Positions 25,811 to 34,139 of a stretch of DNA of 64,000 nucleotides are shown here, piece after piece (position 1 is the stretch's first letter; every line of letters starts with the position of its first letter). The stretch covers positions 124,001-188,000 of the forward strand of contig NZ_JACIBY010000003.1 of the NCBI RefSeq assembly GCF_014195535.1. Direction: 5' to 3'. The position numbers and the translations under genes were made by a program. The notes below the pieces were generated by a model that worked only from the letters and a program-made list of their open reading frames with translations, was not told where the DNA came from and made no database searches. The stretch is from Runella defluvii. Lineage in GTDB: Bacteria; Bacteroidota; Bacteroidia; Cytophagales; Spirosomataceae.

Positions 25811-26569
25811 ATGAATTTCAAAGATCAAGTAGTGATTATTACGGGAGGATGTTCTGGCATTGGGCGGTCGGCGGCATTGGCTTTTGCTCGCGAAGGTGCT
25901 AAATTATTCCTTGCCGACCTGTCAGAAAAAGCAGGGGACGAACTCGTGGAAGAACTTACGGGAATGGGTGCCGCGGCGACTTTTGCCCGTATTGATGTCA
26001 CCGACGTAGAAGATGTACAGCGTATGATTAGCGATTGTATTTCCTATTTTGGGAATATTGATGTATTGGTCAATAGTGCGGGTGTTGTTGGGCCACGCGC
26101 TCGTACCGAAAAATATCCGATTGACGACTTTCAAAAAGTGTTGGATGTCAACGTTAACGGCCTTTTTTATTGTATGCAAGCCGTTTTACCCCATTTTTTG
26201 AGTAAAAAGAGAGGCAACATCGTCAATATTGCGTCGGTGGCGGGTTTGGGTGGATTTGCGGGGCACATTGGTTATTCGGCCAGTAAACATGCCGTAGTAG
26301 GCATGACGCGTTCGGCTGCCCTCGAATTTGCCAAACACGGAATCCGGGTCAATGCCATTTGCCCAGCCTTTACGTTGACGCCCATGCTCGAAAATGCGAT
26401 TATCAACGACGATACCAATTACTTAGAAGCACTCCAGAATGCCATTCCGATGAAGCGATTTGGAAAACCAGAAGAAATCGCTGACGCAATTTTGTACGCA
26501 GCCTCGGCTTCATCATCGTTTATGACAGGACACACCCTCGTCCTCGATGGCGGACTTTTAACTGCCTAA
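25811..26569 (+). CDS. SDR family oxidoreductase
   Basis: A 252-residue classical short-chain dehydrogenase/reductase. The cofactor loop is TGGCSGIGRSAA (about 11-22). An acidic residue after the second strand (LFLADLSEKAG) favours NAD(H). The sequence also has LVNSAGV, the catalytic Ser in NIVNIASVAG and Tyr/Lys in GYSASKHAVVGMTR, and the C-terminal SSFMTGHTLVLDGGLLTA. The substrate cannot be read. A second SDR gene begins 33 bp downstream in the same direction, so the two form an operon and may act on the same or successive substrates. Confidence 0.93.
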   Translation: MNFKDQVVIITGGCSGIGRSAALAFAREGAKLFLADLSEKAGDELVEELTGMGAAATFARIDVTDVEDVQRMISDCISYFGNIDVLVNSAGVVGPRARTEKYPIDDFQKVLDVNVNGLFYCMQAVLPHFLSKKRGNIVNIASVAGLGGFAGHIGYSASKHAVVGMTRSAALEFAKHGIRVNAICPAFTLTPMLENAIINDDTNYLEALQNAIPMKRFGKPEEIADAILYAASASSSFMTGHTLVLDGGLLTA

Positions 26570-26602
26570 TTTCATTCACCAATTACTAAAGAAACAACCA
26601 AA

Positions 26603-27370
26603 ATGGCTGACAACCAACTTTTTCAATTGACAGGTAAAGTAGCACTCATTACGGGAGCAAGTAAAGGAATTGGCGAGCAAATTGCGCGGTATTTGGCGCA
26701 ATTTGGCGCAAAAGTCGTGATCAGTAGTAGGCGGCAAGCAGACCTCGACGAATTGGCGGAAGACATTCGTAAAACGGGGGGCGAAGTTACGGCCATAGAG
26801 GCAAGAATGGGAGACGAAGCACAAACAAAGCACTTATTTGATAAAACGGTTGAAGTGTATGGCGGAATTGATATTCTGGTCAACAACGCGGCTGCCAATC
26901 CTTATTATGGCCCCACCGTAGATTGCCCCGACAATGCCTATGACAAAATCATGGACATCAACGTAAAAGCACCCTTTCAACTATCAAAATTGGTGTATCC
27001 CGTCATGAAACTGAGAGGCGGAGGGAGCATTATCAATATTAGTAGCATTGCTGGCGAAACGCCCGATCCAGGTTTGGGGATTTATAGCGTGAGTAAAGCC
27101 TCCATCAATATGCTTACCAAAGTATTGGCAAAAGAATGGGGCGCCGACGGAATCCGCGTAAATGCCGTCGCGCCAGGGCTTATCAAGACAAAGTTCAGTC
27201 AGGCATTGTGGCAAGATGAAAAAACATTGGCGCATTTTACAAAACGATTGCCCATTGCCCGCATGGGGACAGTAGAAGAAGTGGCTTCGTTGGTTTTGTA
27301 TTTAGCTTCGGATGCGTCGGGATACTGCACAGGAGGCATTTATACCGTCGATGGAGGAACCACTATTTAG
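26603..27370 (+). CDS. SDR family oxidoreductase
   Basis: A 255-residue classical SDR with TGASKGIGEQIA (cofactor loop), a basic SSRRQADLDEL after strand 2 (suggesting NADP(H), unlike the upstream gene), LVNNAAANPYYG, the catalytic Ser in INISSIAG, and Tyr/Lys in IYSVSKASINMLTK. The C-terminus is GYCTGGIYTVDGGTTI. The segment NAAANPYYGP is typical of a subgroup often annotated as glucose-1-dehydrogenase-like or dehydrogenase/reductase SDR4-like; the substrate is not certain. It lies 33 bp after the first SDR gene. Confidence 0.93.
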   Translation: MADNQLFQLTGKVALITGASKGIGEQIARYLAQFGAKVVISSRRQADLDELAEDIRKTGGEVTAIEARMGDEAQTKHLFDKTVEVYGGIDILVNNAAANPYYGPTVDCPDNAYDKIMDINVKAPFQLSKLVYPVMKLRGGGSIINISSIAGETPDPGLGIYSVSKASINMLTKVLAKEWGADGIRVNAVAPGLIKTKFSQALWQDEKTLAHFTKRLPIARMGTVEEVASLVLYLASDASGYCTGGIYTVDGGTTI

Positions 27371-27510
27371 AAAGCACATATCCCAATATTTTCATGGAGG
27401 TTTTAAGTCGTTGGTACATTCCCAAGACCGTTGTTCCTAGATTGTACCGCCGATTTATCCCATTATGACTACTATTGTGCCCAATATTTAACATTCTCAC
27501 CGCTTTTGAT

Positions 27511-27831
27511 ATGCTCATAACAACTACCAACAACATTGAGGGTAAAAAAATTACTCAGTACATCGGTTTGGTCAACGGCGAGGCCATCATAGGTGCCAAT
27601 TTTGTAAAAGACTTTTTTGCAGGCATTAGTGACATCGTAGGCGGACGCTCGGGGGCGTACGAACAGGGCTTGCGCGAAGCGAAGAGTATTGCCCTCAAAG
27701 AAATGATTGAACAAGCCCAACGCCTAGGCGCTAATGCCATCATTGGGGTTGATTTAGACTATCAAACCATCGGTGGTAGTGGTACCATGCTTATGGTAAG
27801 CGCCAATGGTACTGCCATTATTTATGAATAA
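27511..27831 (+). CDS. YbjQ/UPF0145 family protein
   Basis: A 106-residue YbjQ-type protein (also called heavy-metal-binding domain family; it forms pentamers). Features are [40 protein letters not shown] and [17 protein letters not shown]. An in-frame GTG at 27475 would add 12 residues unlike the family, so the ATG at 27511 was chosen. The function is not established. It stands alone, convergent with the PRTase gene. Confidence 0.9.
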   Translation: MLITTTNNIEGKKITQYIGLVNGEAIIGANFVKDFFAGISDIVGGRSGAYEQGLREAKSIALKEMIEQAQRLGANAIIGVDLDYQTIGGSGTMLMVSANGTAIIYE

Positions 27832-27850
27832 GAGGGGGCTACCCCTCTTA

Positions 27851-28348
27851 TTAACTTAAATATACGCCTGCTTCAGGCTCAGAAAGCTTCACCCGAATGT
27901 GCTCGTTGAGGGTAGTGCTGAGGGCATAACCGACATAATCGGCCGAAATGGGAAAGGAGTGATGTGCCCGATTGACCATGACCGCTACTTGTACCCGTTT
28001 GACAGAAACACCTAAAAACGGCGAAAGACTGTAGGCAAGCGTACGACCTGTGTTTAGCACATCGTCCACCACAATGATTACTTTGCCGTTGAGCGCTTCT
28101 TTGTCTATGTCAAAATGAACAGGGCTGGTATGGGGCTGCTCTTTGTTTAGGTCAATTTTCATCAACGTAATGTTCAAAGGCGAAATCTCCCGCAGGTAGT
28201 TGGTTAAAAGACCAGCCATGGTATAGCCTTCGCCCACAATTCCAGCAAGGACAACGTTGGTTTCTTCGAGGTTACGTTCGTAAATTTCAAACGCAATTCG
28301 CTTTATTTTTTGGTGGGTTTGGTCGAGTGAAAGTATTGGATTCTGCAC
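27851..28348 (-). CDS. PRTase domain protein, PyrR-like
   Basis: A phosphoribosyltransferase-fold protein of about 165 residues. The PRPP-binding motif is VIIVVDDVLNTGRTL, preceded by GIVGEGYTMAGLL and followed by VKRVQVAVMVNRAHHSFPIS, a pattern like PyrR and similar pyrimidine PRTases. The frame stays open to 28462, but that extension would overlap the divergent DUF4783 gene and does not look like the family. GTG 28348 gives the start VQNPILSLDQTHQKIKRIAF and family-typical length. Whether it regulates pyr genes or acts as a uracil PRTase cannot be told here. Confidence 0.8.
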   Translation of the reverse strand: MQNPILSLDQTHQKIKRIAFEIYERNLEETNVVLAGIVGEGYTMAGLLTNYLREISPLNITLMKIDLNKEQPHTSPVHFDIDKEALNGKVIIVVDDVLNTGRTLAYSLSPFLGVSVKRVQVAVMVNRAHHSFPISADYVGYALSTTLNEHIRVKLSEPEAGVYLS

Positions 28349-28447
28349 AGCGAAAAAGGAATAATCTGTTTTTTGTGAGACGAACGAGTTTGGCACAATT
28401 TTAGCCAAGAACTTATTGAAATCAAAAAACAAATTTACGCTTTCGCA

Positions 28448-28867
28448 ATGAGAACCCTGCAAATTATTTTCTTGACGTTAGTAGTTGGGTGTATTTTTAG
28501 TGGCTTTATTGCCGAAAAGGCAGCCCGCGAGCTTGAAATCGCCGAAAAAATAAAAGGCTCGATAAAAAGCGGAAATGCCCACAATCTTGCGGTGCATTTT
28601 GAGAAAAATTTGGACTTAGTCATTGATGCCGAACACGTTGAGTTTCGGCGCGTTCGTGATGGGCAGGCAGAATTGATTTTGAAAAACTTCTTTAAAAAAT
28701 ATCCCCCGAAAGACTTTAAATATGGCTTTCAGGGGACGGCTTCTAAAGTTCGTTATTGTACAGCAACGTATCAGGCACTTAATGGTAATTCGTTTCAGGT
28801 ATATATTTTGATGAGAGTCACCGAAAAAGAATACCTTATCAATACGCTACATTTCAAGAAAGAGTGA
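28448..28867 (+). CDS. DUF4783 domain-containing exported protein
   Basis: A 139-residue protein with an N-terminal signal or anchor (MRTLQIIFLTLVVGCIFSGF) and a cystatin/SnoaL-like DUF4783 domain: EIAEKIKGSIKSGNAHNLAV, NLDLVIDAEHVEF, KNFFKKYPPKDFKYGFQG and LINTLHFKKE. It is common in Bacteroidota and its function is unknown. It is divergent from the PRTase gene and convergent with the Gly-rich secreted protein gene (2 bp between the stops). Confidence 0.85.
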   Translation: MRTLQIIFLTLVVGCIFSGFIAEKAARELEIAEKIKGSIKSGNAHNLAVHFEKNLDLVIDAEHVEFRRVRDGQAELILKNFFKKYPPKDFKYGFQGTASKVRYCTATYQALNGNSFQVYILMRVTEKEYLINTLHFKKE

Positions 28868-28869
28868 TT

Positions 28870-29700
28870 TTATTTAATCACGAAGTTGTTGTCTTTGATG
28901 CCTTTGTTTACTTTGACCGACGTCACTTCTGCTTTTGAAGAGAACTGTCCGTTACCTTGTTCGCGGACGTAAGGGATTTTAACACCATTGCCATCTTTGA
29001 TTTCTTTGTAGTCGCTGAGGGCCGCGTTCATCATTCCACCGCCCATCATTCCACCACGGCCGCCGCCTTGGCCACCCTGTCCGCCGCCACCTTCGGGGCG
29101 TTGCCCTCCTGGACGCTGACCACCGCCTTGACCATCAGGACGAGGGCCTCTTTGACCTTCACCCGAGCCAGCTCTTTTCACTTTAAGACCCGTCTCTACG
29201 TCAAAGAAATCGTTCCATTTTCTTCCCTCAGGAATGGCAAATTCCACTTTCCACGCATCTTTGCCATTGACTGCTTCTTTGCCAACCACTGTTTTTTGAA
29301 CGTTAAATTCAGCATAAAGTAATTCTGGGAAAGGAGCAGCTTGTAAAATGGCGCCTGCGGCGTCTTTGCCTTCGAGTGTACTAGAGTTGGTATTACCTCC
29401 AAAACCAGAAGTAATGGCTACTTTTGTCCCATCGCAAGTTTGGCGCATAACCTCATTGCCCATCATGTACACGACGCTGCTGAATTTATTGCCTTTTTTA
29501 AATTTCACTTCCGACTCCATCGAGCCGCGTTGGGTTTCGGCAACGGTACTAATAGAAATGTCTTCGATTTTGGAAAGGGCCTCTTTGCCGCCGATGGCAG
29601 CTAGGTATTTGTCAAGGATGGCATCTGCCGAGGGAGTTTCTTGGGCTGAAGCAGCGCCAACAACGCCAAACATCATCAGGCTCAAAATTATTTTTTTCAT
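28870..29700 (-). CDS. Secreted LolA-fold-like protein with Gly/Arg-rich insert
   Basis: A 276-residue exported protein (signal MKKIILSLMMFGVVGAASAQ). The fold resembles outer-membrane lipoprotein-sorting (LolA/LolB-like) beta-barrels: SADAILDKYLAAIGGKEALS, then paired strands ending WKVEFAIPEGRKWNDFFDVE. Residues about 178-227 are a low-complexity insert rich in Gly, Arg, Pro and Gln (EGQRGPRPDGQGGG, GGRGGMMGGGMM) just before the last strands (IPYVREQGNGQFSSKAEVTS). The LolA partner LolB and a lipoprotein substrate are not nearby, so a carrier role is only a fold-based inference. Confidence 0.8.
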   Translation of the reverse strand: MKKIILSLMMFGVVGAASAQETPSADAILDKYLAAIGGKEALSKIEDISISTVAETQRGSMESEVKFKKGNKFSSVVYMMGNEVMRQTCDGTKVAITSGFGGNTNSSTLEGKDAAGAILQAAPFPELLYAEFNVQKTVVGKEAVNGKDAWKVEFAIPEGRKWNDFFDVETGLKVKRAGSGEGQRGPRPDGQGGGQRPGGQRPEGGGGQGGQGGGRGGMMGGGMMNAALSDYKEIKDGNGVKIPYVREQGNGQFSSKAEVTSVKVNKGIKDNNFVIK

Positions 29701-29779
29701 AGTTGTTTGGGGAATGATAAAAGTTGATAAAACTTGGGTATTGATTTAAGCAAATGTACGTAAAAAGGAAATTGTTATT

Positions 29780-30694
29780 GTGAGTAAAGTCGTCAGATTT
29801 TGGGAGAACACCGCCCAAACGCCTATTCAAATCGTTGAAGCCCCTATTTTTATAGAGCTAGGTTTACGCGTTTACATCAAACGTGATGATTTAATTCATG
29901 CTTACATTTCGGGAAATAAGTGGCGGAAGCTAAAATATAATTTGATTGAGGCCGAAAAAAATGGCTTTCAAACATTGCTTACGTTTGGTGGTGCATTTTC
30001 AAATCACATCGCAGCCGTAGCAGCTGCGGGGAAGGCGCTGGATTTTGACACCATCGGTATCATTCGCGGTGAAGAACTTCGTCCTGACTCAAACCCAACG
30101 TTGCAGTTTGCGGCCAAGTGCGGGATGAAACTACATTTTGTAGGCCGAACAGCCTATCGAGATAAAGAAACATTGGCTCACTTTTACGGCAGAGATGCTT
30201 TTGTGATTTCCGAAGGCGGCTCAAATCAGTTGGCCGTACCAGGGGTTGCGGAAATGGTAGAAGAAGTGAAAAATCAGCTTGGAGGAAAGATCGATTATTT
30301 CTGTACTGCGCTGGGCACGGGTGGAACGGCAGCGGGTATTCTATCTGTCTTTGAGAACGAGGTATTGGTTTTTCCTAGTTTGAAAATTTCGTCAGAAGAG
30401 GCTGCGCAGTTGATTTTAACGCATATTCCCCAACCCACAGGACGTCTGAAGGTGATAGAAAAATATCACTTTGGAGGTTATGGAAAAATGAACGACACAC
30501 TGCTGGATTTTATCCGCGACTTTGAAACGCAGACGGGCATACCACTTGAACAAGTTTACACCGCTAAAATGATGTATGGACTGGTGGAATTAGCGAAAGA
30601 AGGTTTTTTTAAATCAGGAACCCAAATGGTAGTTTTGCATACGGGAGGCTTACAAGGAAGAAGTGAACGGTTGCCTCCGATAAAAAGAAAATAG
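29780..30694 (+). CDS. ACC deaminase / D-cysteine desulfhydrase-like PLP enzyme
   Basis: A 304-residue fold-type II PLP enzyme. The PLP lysine is in ISGNKWRKLKYNL, followed by FGGAFSNHIAAVAAAG. The phosphate loop is TALGTGGTAAGIL and the C-terminal helix has VVLHTGGLQG. This family includes 1-aminocyclopropane-1-carboxylate deaminase and D-cysteine desulfhydrase, and the sequence alone does not separate them. The encoded start here is GTG. A terminator hairpin follows. Confidence 0.88.
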   Translation: MSKVVRFWENTAQTPIQIVEAPIFIELGLRVYIKRDDLIHAYISGNKWRKLKYNLIEAEKNGFQTLLTFGGAFSNHIAAVAAAGKALDFDTIGIIRGEELRPDSNPTLQFAAKCGMKLHFVGRTAYRDKETLAHFYGRDAFVISEGGSNQLAVPGVAEMVEEVKNQLGGKIDYFCTALGTGGTAAGILSVFENEVLVFPSLKISSEEAAQLILTHIPQPTGRLKVIEKYHFGGYGKMNDTLLDFIRDFETQTGIPLEQVYTAKMMYGLVELAKEGFFKSGTQMVVLHTGGLQGRSERLPPIKRK

Positions 30695-30715
30695 CCCCGA
30701 ATATCGGGGCTATTT
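30689..30715. terminator. Hairpin terminator
   Basis: AAATAGCCCCGA (30689-30700) and TCGGGGCTATTT (30704-30715) form a 12-bp stem with a short loop, overlapping the last codons of the PLP enzyme gene and facing the convergent DUF6580 gene. Confidence 0.8.
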
Positions 30716-30748
30716 ATCTACCTATTAACAGCCATGAAAACAAATATT

Positions 30749-31288
30749 TTACGCCATAGAAGGCTTGAATGTCAATCGTTGAATACCGTAGTAACTTCCA
30801 AAAAGAACAGCATTGTAAAAGAAGTCACCCATGACGGTGTTGAGGAATAAATTTCCCCAAAAGGTTTGTTGGTAAAATGCTAAACCCGCAGTATAGCACG
30901 CTACAAGACCCGCCCACGTTTGTGGATACATTGAACCTTGAAACCAAACAAAGAAATTCGTAATTAAAAAGAACGAAATAGAAGCTACCAAACTAGCCAC
31001 GACAACGCGTCCATAAGTAACTTTTTTCAAAAAGAAAAGACCAAATGCGGAAATGATAACAAAAGAAACGTAAGTGGGGAGAGAAGGTGAGCCAATGAGT
31101 ACGTCACTCAAAAGCATGGCTACCATCGGAATCATGAAAGCATAAACTTTACGACTAAACTGAGCAGCACCAAACAAGGCAATTGCTCCAATGGGAGTAA
31201 AGTTAAATGGATGAGGTAAAATCCGAGAAAGTGTAGCTAAAAAAATCAGCACAGCTACTGTACTAAATCTCGTAAAAACTGAATTCAT
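30749..31288 (-). CDS. DUF6580 family putative transport protein
   Basis: A 178-residue membrane protein with about five or six spans: FSTVAVLIFLATLSRIL, GAIALFGAAQF, FMIPMVAMLLSDVLIG, FVIISAFGLFFL, VVVASLVASISFFLITNFFVW and a final segment. PHPFNFTPIGAIALFGAAQF is the family signature, and the layout resembles the S-component of energy-coupling-factor transporters, so vitamin or cofactor uptake is an inference. The ATG at 31288 was chosen; the open frame to 31402 is AT-rich leader. Confidence 0.85.
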   Translation of the reverse strand: MNSVFTRFSTVAVLIFLATLSRILPHPFNFTPIGAIALFGAAQFSRKVYAFMIPMVAMLLSDVLIGSPSLPTYVSFVIISAFGLFFLKKVTYGRVVVASLVASISFFLITNFFVWFQGSMYPQTWAGLVACYTAGLAFYQQTFWGNLFLNTVMGDFFYNAVLFGSYYGIQRLTFKPSMA

Positions 31289-31500
31289 GACTGAGGTAAA
31301 AAGTTCTCTCGATACGTGTTTTTTTTTGTTGGCTCTTAGATTTCTCTGAACTTGGGTGTAAAGATAAAATGATATTTGTGAAAATAGCAAGAAGTGTGTC
31401 AAAAAAACACTAAAAAAAATGACAAATAGTGAACTAATACTTAAAAAAGTTTATAAATCCCTAAAATCCATAGATTGTTATGGCGTCTTTTCGGCTGAAA

Positions 31501-32412
31501 TTACAGTTTGAAGGATTGCTGGGTATGCGTTACTTGAAATCCGTCTTTTAGTATCTCTTGGTATTCGGGTGACGTTCGTTGAAGTAGCGGATTGGTATGG
31601 TTTAAATGAATAAAATGTACTTTCTTTTTTTGGGATATTGGGAGGTGCTTCAAAAGGGAAATTGTTTCAGTAACAAAAGGGTGGGGAACCTCACTCATGG
31701 GACGATTGATTTCGCCATCTTTGTAGAAAGTACCGTCCAAAAGTGCATAGTCAACGTTTTGGACGAGTGTTTCGAGGGATTGGTTCCATTTTTGCCACTT
31801 GTCGATGTCGGGTATAAAGACCAGTCGCTTTTGAGGGCCAATTATTTCAAACCCGACCGTTTCTGAAAATTCATCACGGTGAGGCACTCTAAATGCTCTT
31901 ACTTTTAGGCGGTCATTTAGTTCAATAAGTATATCCTCTTGCAATGGTTGAAGTTTAATATTCTCCAGTTGTACCAATTGGCTCCACGGCCCATTTGATT
32001 CCAAGTAAGTTTTCATTCGGGGCATGGCGTAAACGGGTACCGATTTGGCACCCATTACTTCTCGACCGAGATCCATTAGTCCTGTATAATGTCCGATGTG
32101 GGCATGGGTCAGAAAAATTCCTGACAAGTCGTTGTTCGCGTTTTGGGAAGTGGTTTTAAGCGCTTCAAGTTGAATTTTGAAATCAGGGGTAGCGTCAAAA
32201 ATCCAACGTTGTCCCGTATTGGGATCTACCAAGGCGATGCAAGAGACGGCCTCAAACGCCAATTTCTTTTCCCAAACTGCTCTACAACAGGCTTTATTGC
32301 AACCTGCTTGAGGATAACCGCCGTCTTGTGCAGTCCCCAATACCACCACGTATGGCTCCTGGGCGTTTGCGGCAATGACAAAAAGGAGTTGGAAGAACCA
32401 ATATTTCATCAT
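31501..32412 (-). CDS. Secreted PqqB-like metallo-beta-lactamase-fold protein
   Basis: A 303-residue protein with a signal peptide (MMKYWFFQLLFVIAANAQ) and a PqqB-type MBL fold: VVVLGTAQDGGYPQAGCN, a cysteine-containing N-acc loop (NKACCRAVW), GIFLTHAHIGHYTGLMDLG as the metal loop, VPHRDEFSETVGF, and FIPDIDKWQKWN. The canonical HxHxDH is HAHIGH, as in PqqB-like proteins. True PqqB is cytosolic and lies in a pqq cluster; here there is a signal peptide and no other pqq gene, so PQQ synthesis is unlikely. The reaction is unknown. Confidence 0.85.
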   Translation of the reverse strand: MMKYWFFQLLFVIAANAQEPYVVVLGTAQDGGYPQAGCNKACCRAVWEKKLAFEAVSCIALVDPNTGQRWIFDATPDFKIQLEALKTTSQNANNDLSGIFLTHAHIGHYTGLMDLGREVMGAKSVPVYAMPRMKTYLESNGPWSQLVQLENIKLQPLQEDILIELNDRLKVRAFRVPHRDEFSETVGFEIIGPQKRLVFIPDIDKWQKWNQSLETLVQNVDYALLDGTFYKDGEINRPMSEVPHPFVTETISLLKHLPISQKKKVHFIHLNHTNPLLQRTSPEYQEILKDGFQVTHTQQSFKL

Positions 32413-32530
32413 GTGTACTAAGTCGGTTGACCGTTATTTGTTAATTGTAAATGAAGCTAATTGCCAAACAATGTCATAAATAAGGAGAATTTTCTTCATT
32501 TTTTGAAAATCTAGGCGACCAAGTAGGTAA

Positions 32531-32565
32531 TTTTTGGCAAAAAGTGACTCTTTATAATAGGTTTG
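32531..32565 (+). promoter_or_regulatory. Bacteroidota-type promoter
   Basis: TTTTTG at 32531-32536 and TAGGTTTG at 32558-32565 (exact TAnnTTTG -7 box), with 21 nt between them. It would drive the SGNH hydrolase gene whose ATG is at 32654. Confidence 0.6.
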
Positions 32566-32653
32566 GCTAAACTTCAACCTGCCAACCAACGCACCAACCA
32601 ATCATCTATCTACAAATTGAGTTTTATTCACTTTCCTCACAAACCCTTTATCC

Positions 32654-33883
32654 ATGTGTAAGCTGTCTAATTCACTTACTTTTTATTGTTTCCTCTTTAT
32701 TGTTGGTTTTTGTACCCACGTTTTTTCCCAGCCAAAAACGGACCTTACGGCACCCTTCGCTTTTGAGAATGGTGATAGGGTACTTTTTGTTGGAAATTCG
32801 TTGATTGAAAACGACGTCCAATTTGGTTATTTGGAACTAGCCCTGACGACCCGCTGGCCCAACCGAAACTTGACTTTCCGAAACATTGGTTGGTCGGGTG
32901 ACAATGTGTTTGGTGACGCGAGGAGCTACGTAACAACGCCGCCAACGCCCTACGAGCTTTTGATGCAACAAATAACGGAGGCAAAGCCCACGGTGGTTTT
33001 TGTCGCTTATGGGGGCATCGAAGCGCAGGAAGGAGAGGAGGGCTTGCCACGTTTTAAACAAGGTCTTAATCAACTCATTGATAAAATTGACCAGTTGGGG
33101 GCTAAAACAATTCTGGTTTCGCCCATACCTCTCTTAGTATCACCTTCTGAAAGTGTTTCACAAAAAAACAGTGCGTTAGAGACGTATGGTTCGGTCATTG
33201 AGCAAATTGCGAAAGCCCGTAACAAGCGTTTTATCAACGTATTTAAACCCATTTTGGAAGCAAGTAAACAGTCCATGATTACGGAAAACGGTGTTCACCT
33301 TAATGCGACGGGCTATTACCATTTGGCTACTTTTTTGGAAAAAGGGCTGGGGTGGATCGCCCGAAACGAAGGTATTACGTTGGACGTATCTAAAAATACG
33401 GTGGAGTCGAATGTGCCCACCCAACTGTTAAGTCAAGCAAAAGAATCCACAAGTTTTGTGGTGAAAGAGACGTATTTTCCTCTACCAGCCCCGCAAGAGG
33501 ATGGCAAAACCATCATGGTTGATAACGGTCGAAAGCTAAGCATCAAAGGACTGAAGAAAGGTTTTTACACACTAACGTCCGAAAATGAAGTGATTGCGGT
33601 AGCGTCGGCAAAACAATGGGAAGAGGGCGTTGTTATTCGACAAGGAGCTGCCTTTGTCCAAGCCGAAGAACTGAAAAAGAACATTGTTAAAAAGGAAGAA
33701 CTCTTTTTTTACCAATACCGCCCCTTGAATCAAACGTACATTTTGGGCTTTCGTTCGTACGAGCAAGGGCGACATAAAAAAGGATTGGAGGAGCAAAATT
33801 ACCTTATTACGTGGCTAGAAGCTCAAATTGCCACTGCCAACCAACCTAAACCAGTTACTTATCAATTAACCCTTTTGAAGTAG
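32654..33883 (+). CDS. Secreted SGNH/GDSL hydrolase
   Basis: A 409-residue exported hydrolase (signal MCKLSNSLTFYCFLFIVGFC). The nucleophile is S49 in VLFVGNSLIEND, block II-like Gly in FRNIGWSGDNVFG, block III Asn/Gly in VFVAYGGIEAQEG, and the block V His at about residue 215 in ENGVHLNATGYYH, where the usual Asp is Asn. About 170 C-terminal residues follow the hydrolase domain. In related genomes such proteins precede PVC-type heme-binding dehydrogenases, as here (gene starting at 34140), which suggests a joint role on a glycan or ester. The promoter is at about 32.53-32.57 kb. Confidence 0.88.
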   Translation: MCKLSNSLTFYCFLFIVGFCTHVFSQPKTDLTAPFAFENGDRVLFVGNSLIENDVQFGYLELALTTRWPNRNLTFRNIGWSGDNVFGDARSYVTTPPTPYELLMQQITEAKPTVVFVAYGGIEAQEGEEGLPRFKQGLNQLIDKIDQLGAKTILVSPIPLLVSPSESVSQKNSALETYGSVIEQIAKARNKRFINVFKPILEASKQSMITENGVHLNATGYYHLATFLEKGLGWIARNEGITLDVSKNTVESNVPTQLLSQAKESTSFVVKETYFPLPAPQEDGKTIMVDNGRKLSIKGLKKGFYTLTSENEVIAVASAKQWEEGVVIRQGAAFVQAEELKKNIVKKEELFFYQYRPLNQTYILGFRSYEQGRHKKGLEEQNYLITWLEAQIATANQPKPVTYQLTLLK

Positions 33884-33944
33884 GTATTGGTTATTTGTGA
33901 TTGGTTATTGGGAAAAATCAGGTTAAAAGCATTTTAAAAAAACA

Positions 33945-34020
33945 GCCTCGGAGAGGCGAAACATTTTCTAATTATTTCTTTCTACGAAGATTTGGCTCCT
34001 CTGGAGCAATAAATAGTCAC
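33945..34020. repeat. REP-like palindromic element
   Basis: The stretch holds AGCCTCGGAGAGGCG (about 33949-33963) and GGCTCCTCTGGAGC (about 33994-34007), each a short GC-rich hairpin, spaced by AT-rich DNA. Read on the minus strand, the first is flanked by the same AGAAAATGTTTCGCCTC-type context as the elements at 38.63 and 45.67 kb. Confidence 0.5.
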
Positions 34021-34061
34021 TTTTTATTTTTAATGCGTTCAACCTGGGAAAAAATAGAAAA

Positions 34062-34121
34062 CCCGAAACCCTAAACAGAAAACCCCAAACAGTACACTCA
34101 AAACCCCAACCTGAAAACCCC
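34062..34121. repeat. C-rich tandem repeat, possible G-quadruplex on minus strand
   Basis: Five C-tracts (CCC at 34062 and 34069; CCCC at 34083, 34104 and 34118) sit in an AT-rich leader, with GAAAACCCCAAACAGT occurring twice. The minus strand therefore carries GGGG/GGG tracts spaced by T-rich loops, compatible with a quadruplex, about 20-80 bp before the start at 34140. Confidence 0.55.
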
Positions 34122-34139
34122 AAACAGTGAACTTCGATT

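Noticed and set aside
27420-27510. Tiny 24-codon ORF (27394-27468) and GTG start at 27475
   Set aside because: Too short with no conserved features; the YbjQ family starts at ATG 27511.
29018-29165. G-rich repetitive stretch as a CRISPR or satellite
   Set aside because: No regular repeat/spacer pattern; it encodes a Gly/Arg-rich insert in frame with the secreted protein.
31501-32412. PQQ biosynthesis cluster
   Set aside because: Only a PqqB-like gene is present and it is exported; no pqqA, C, D or E beside it.
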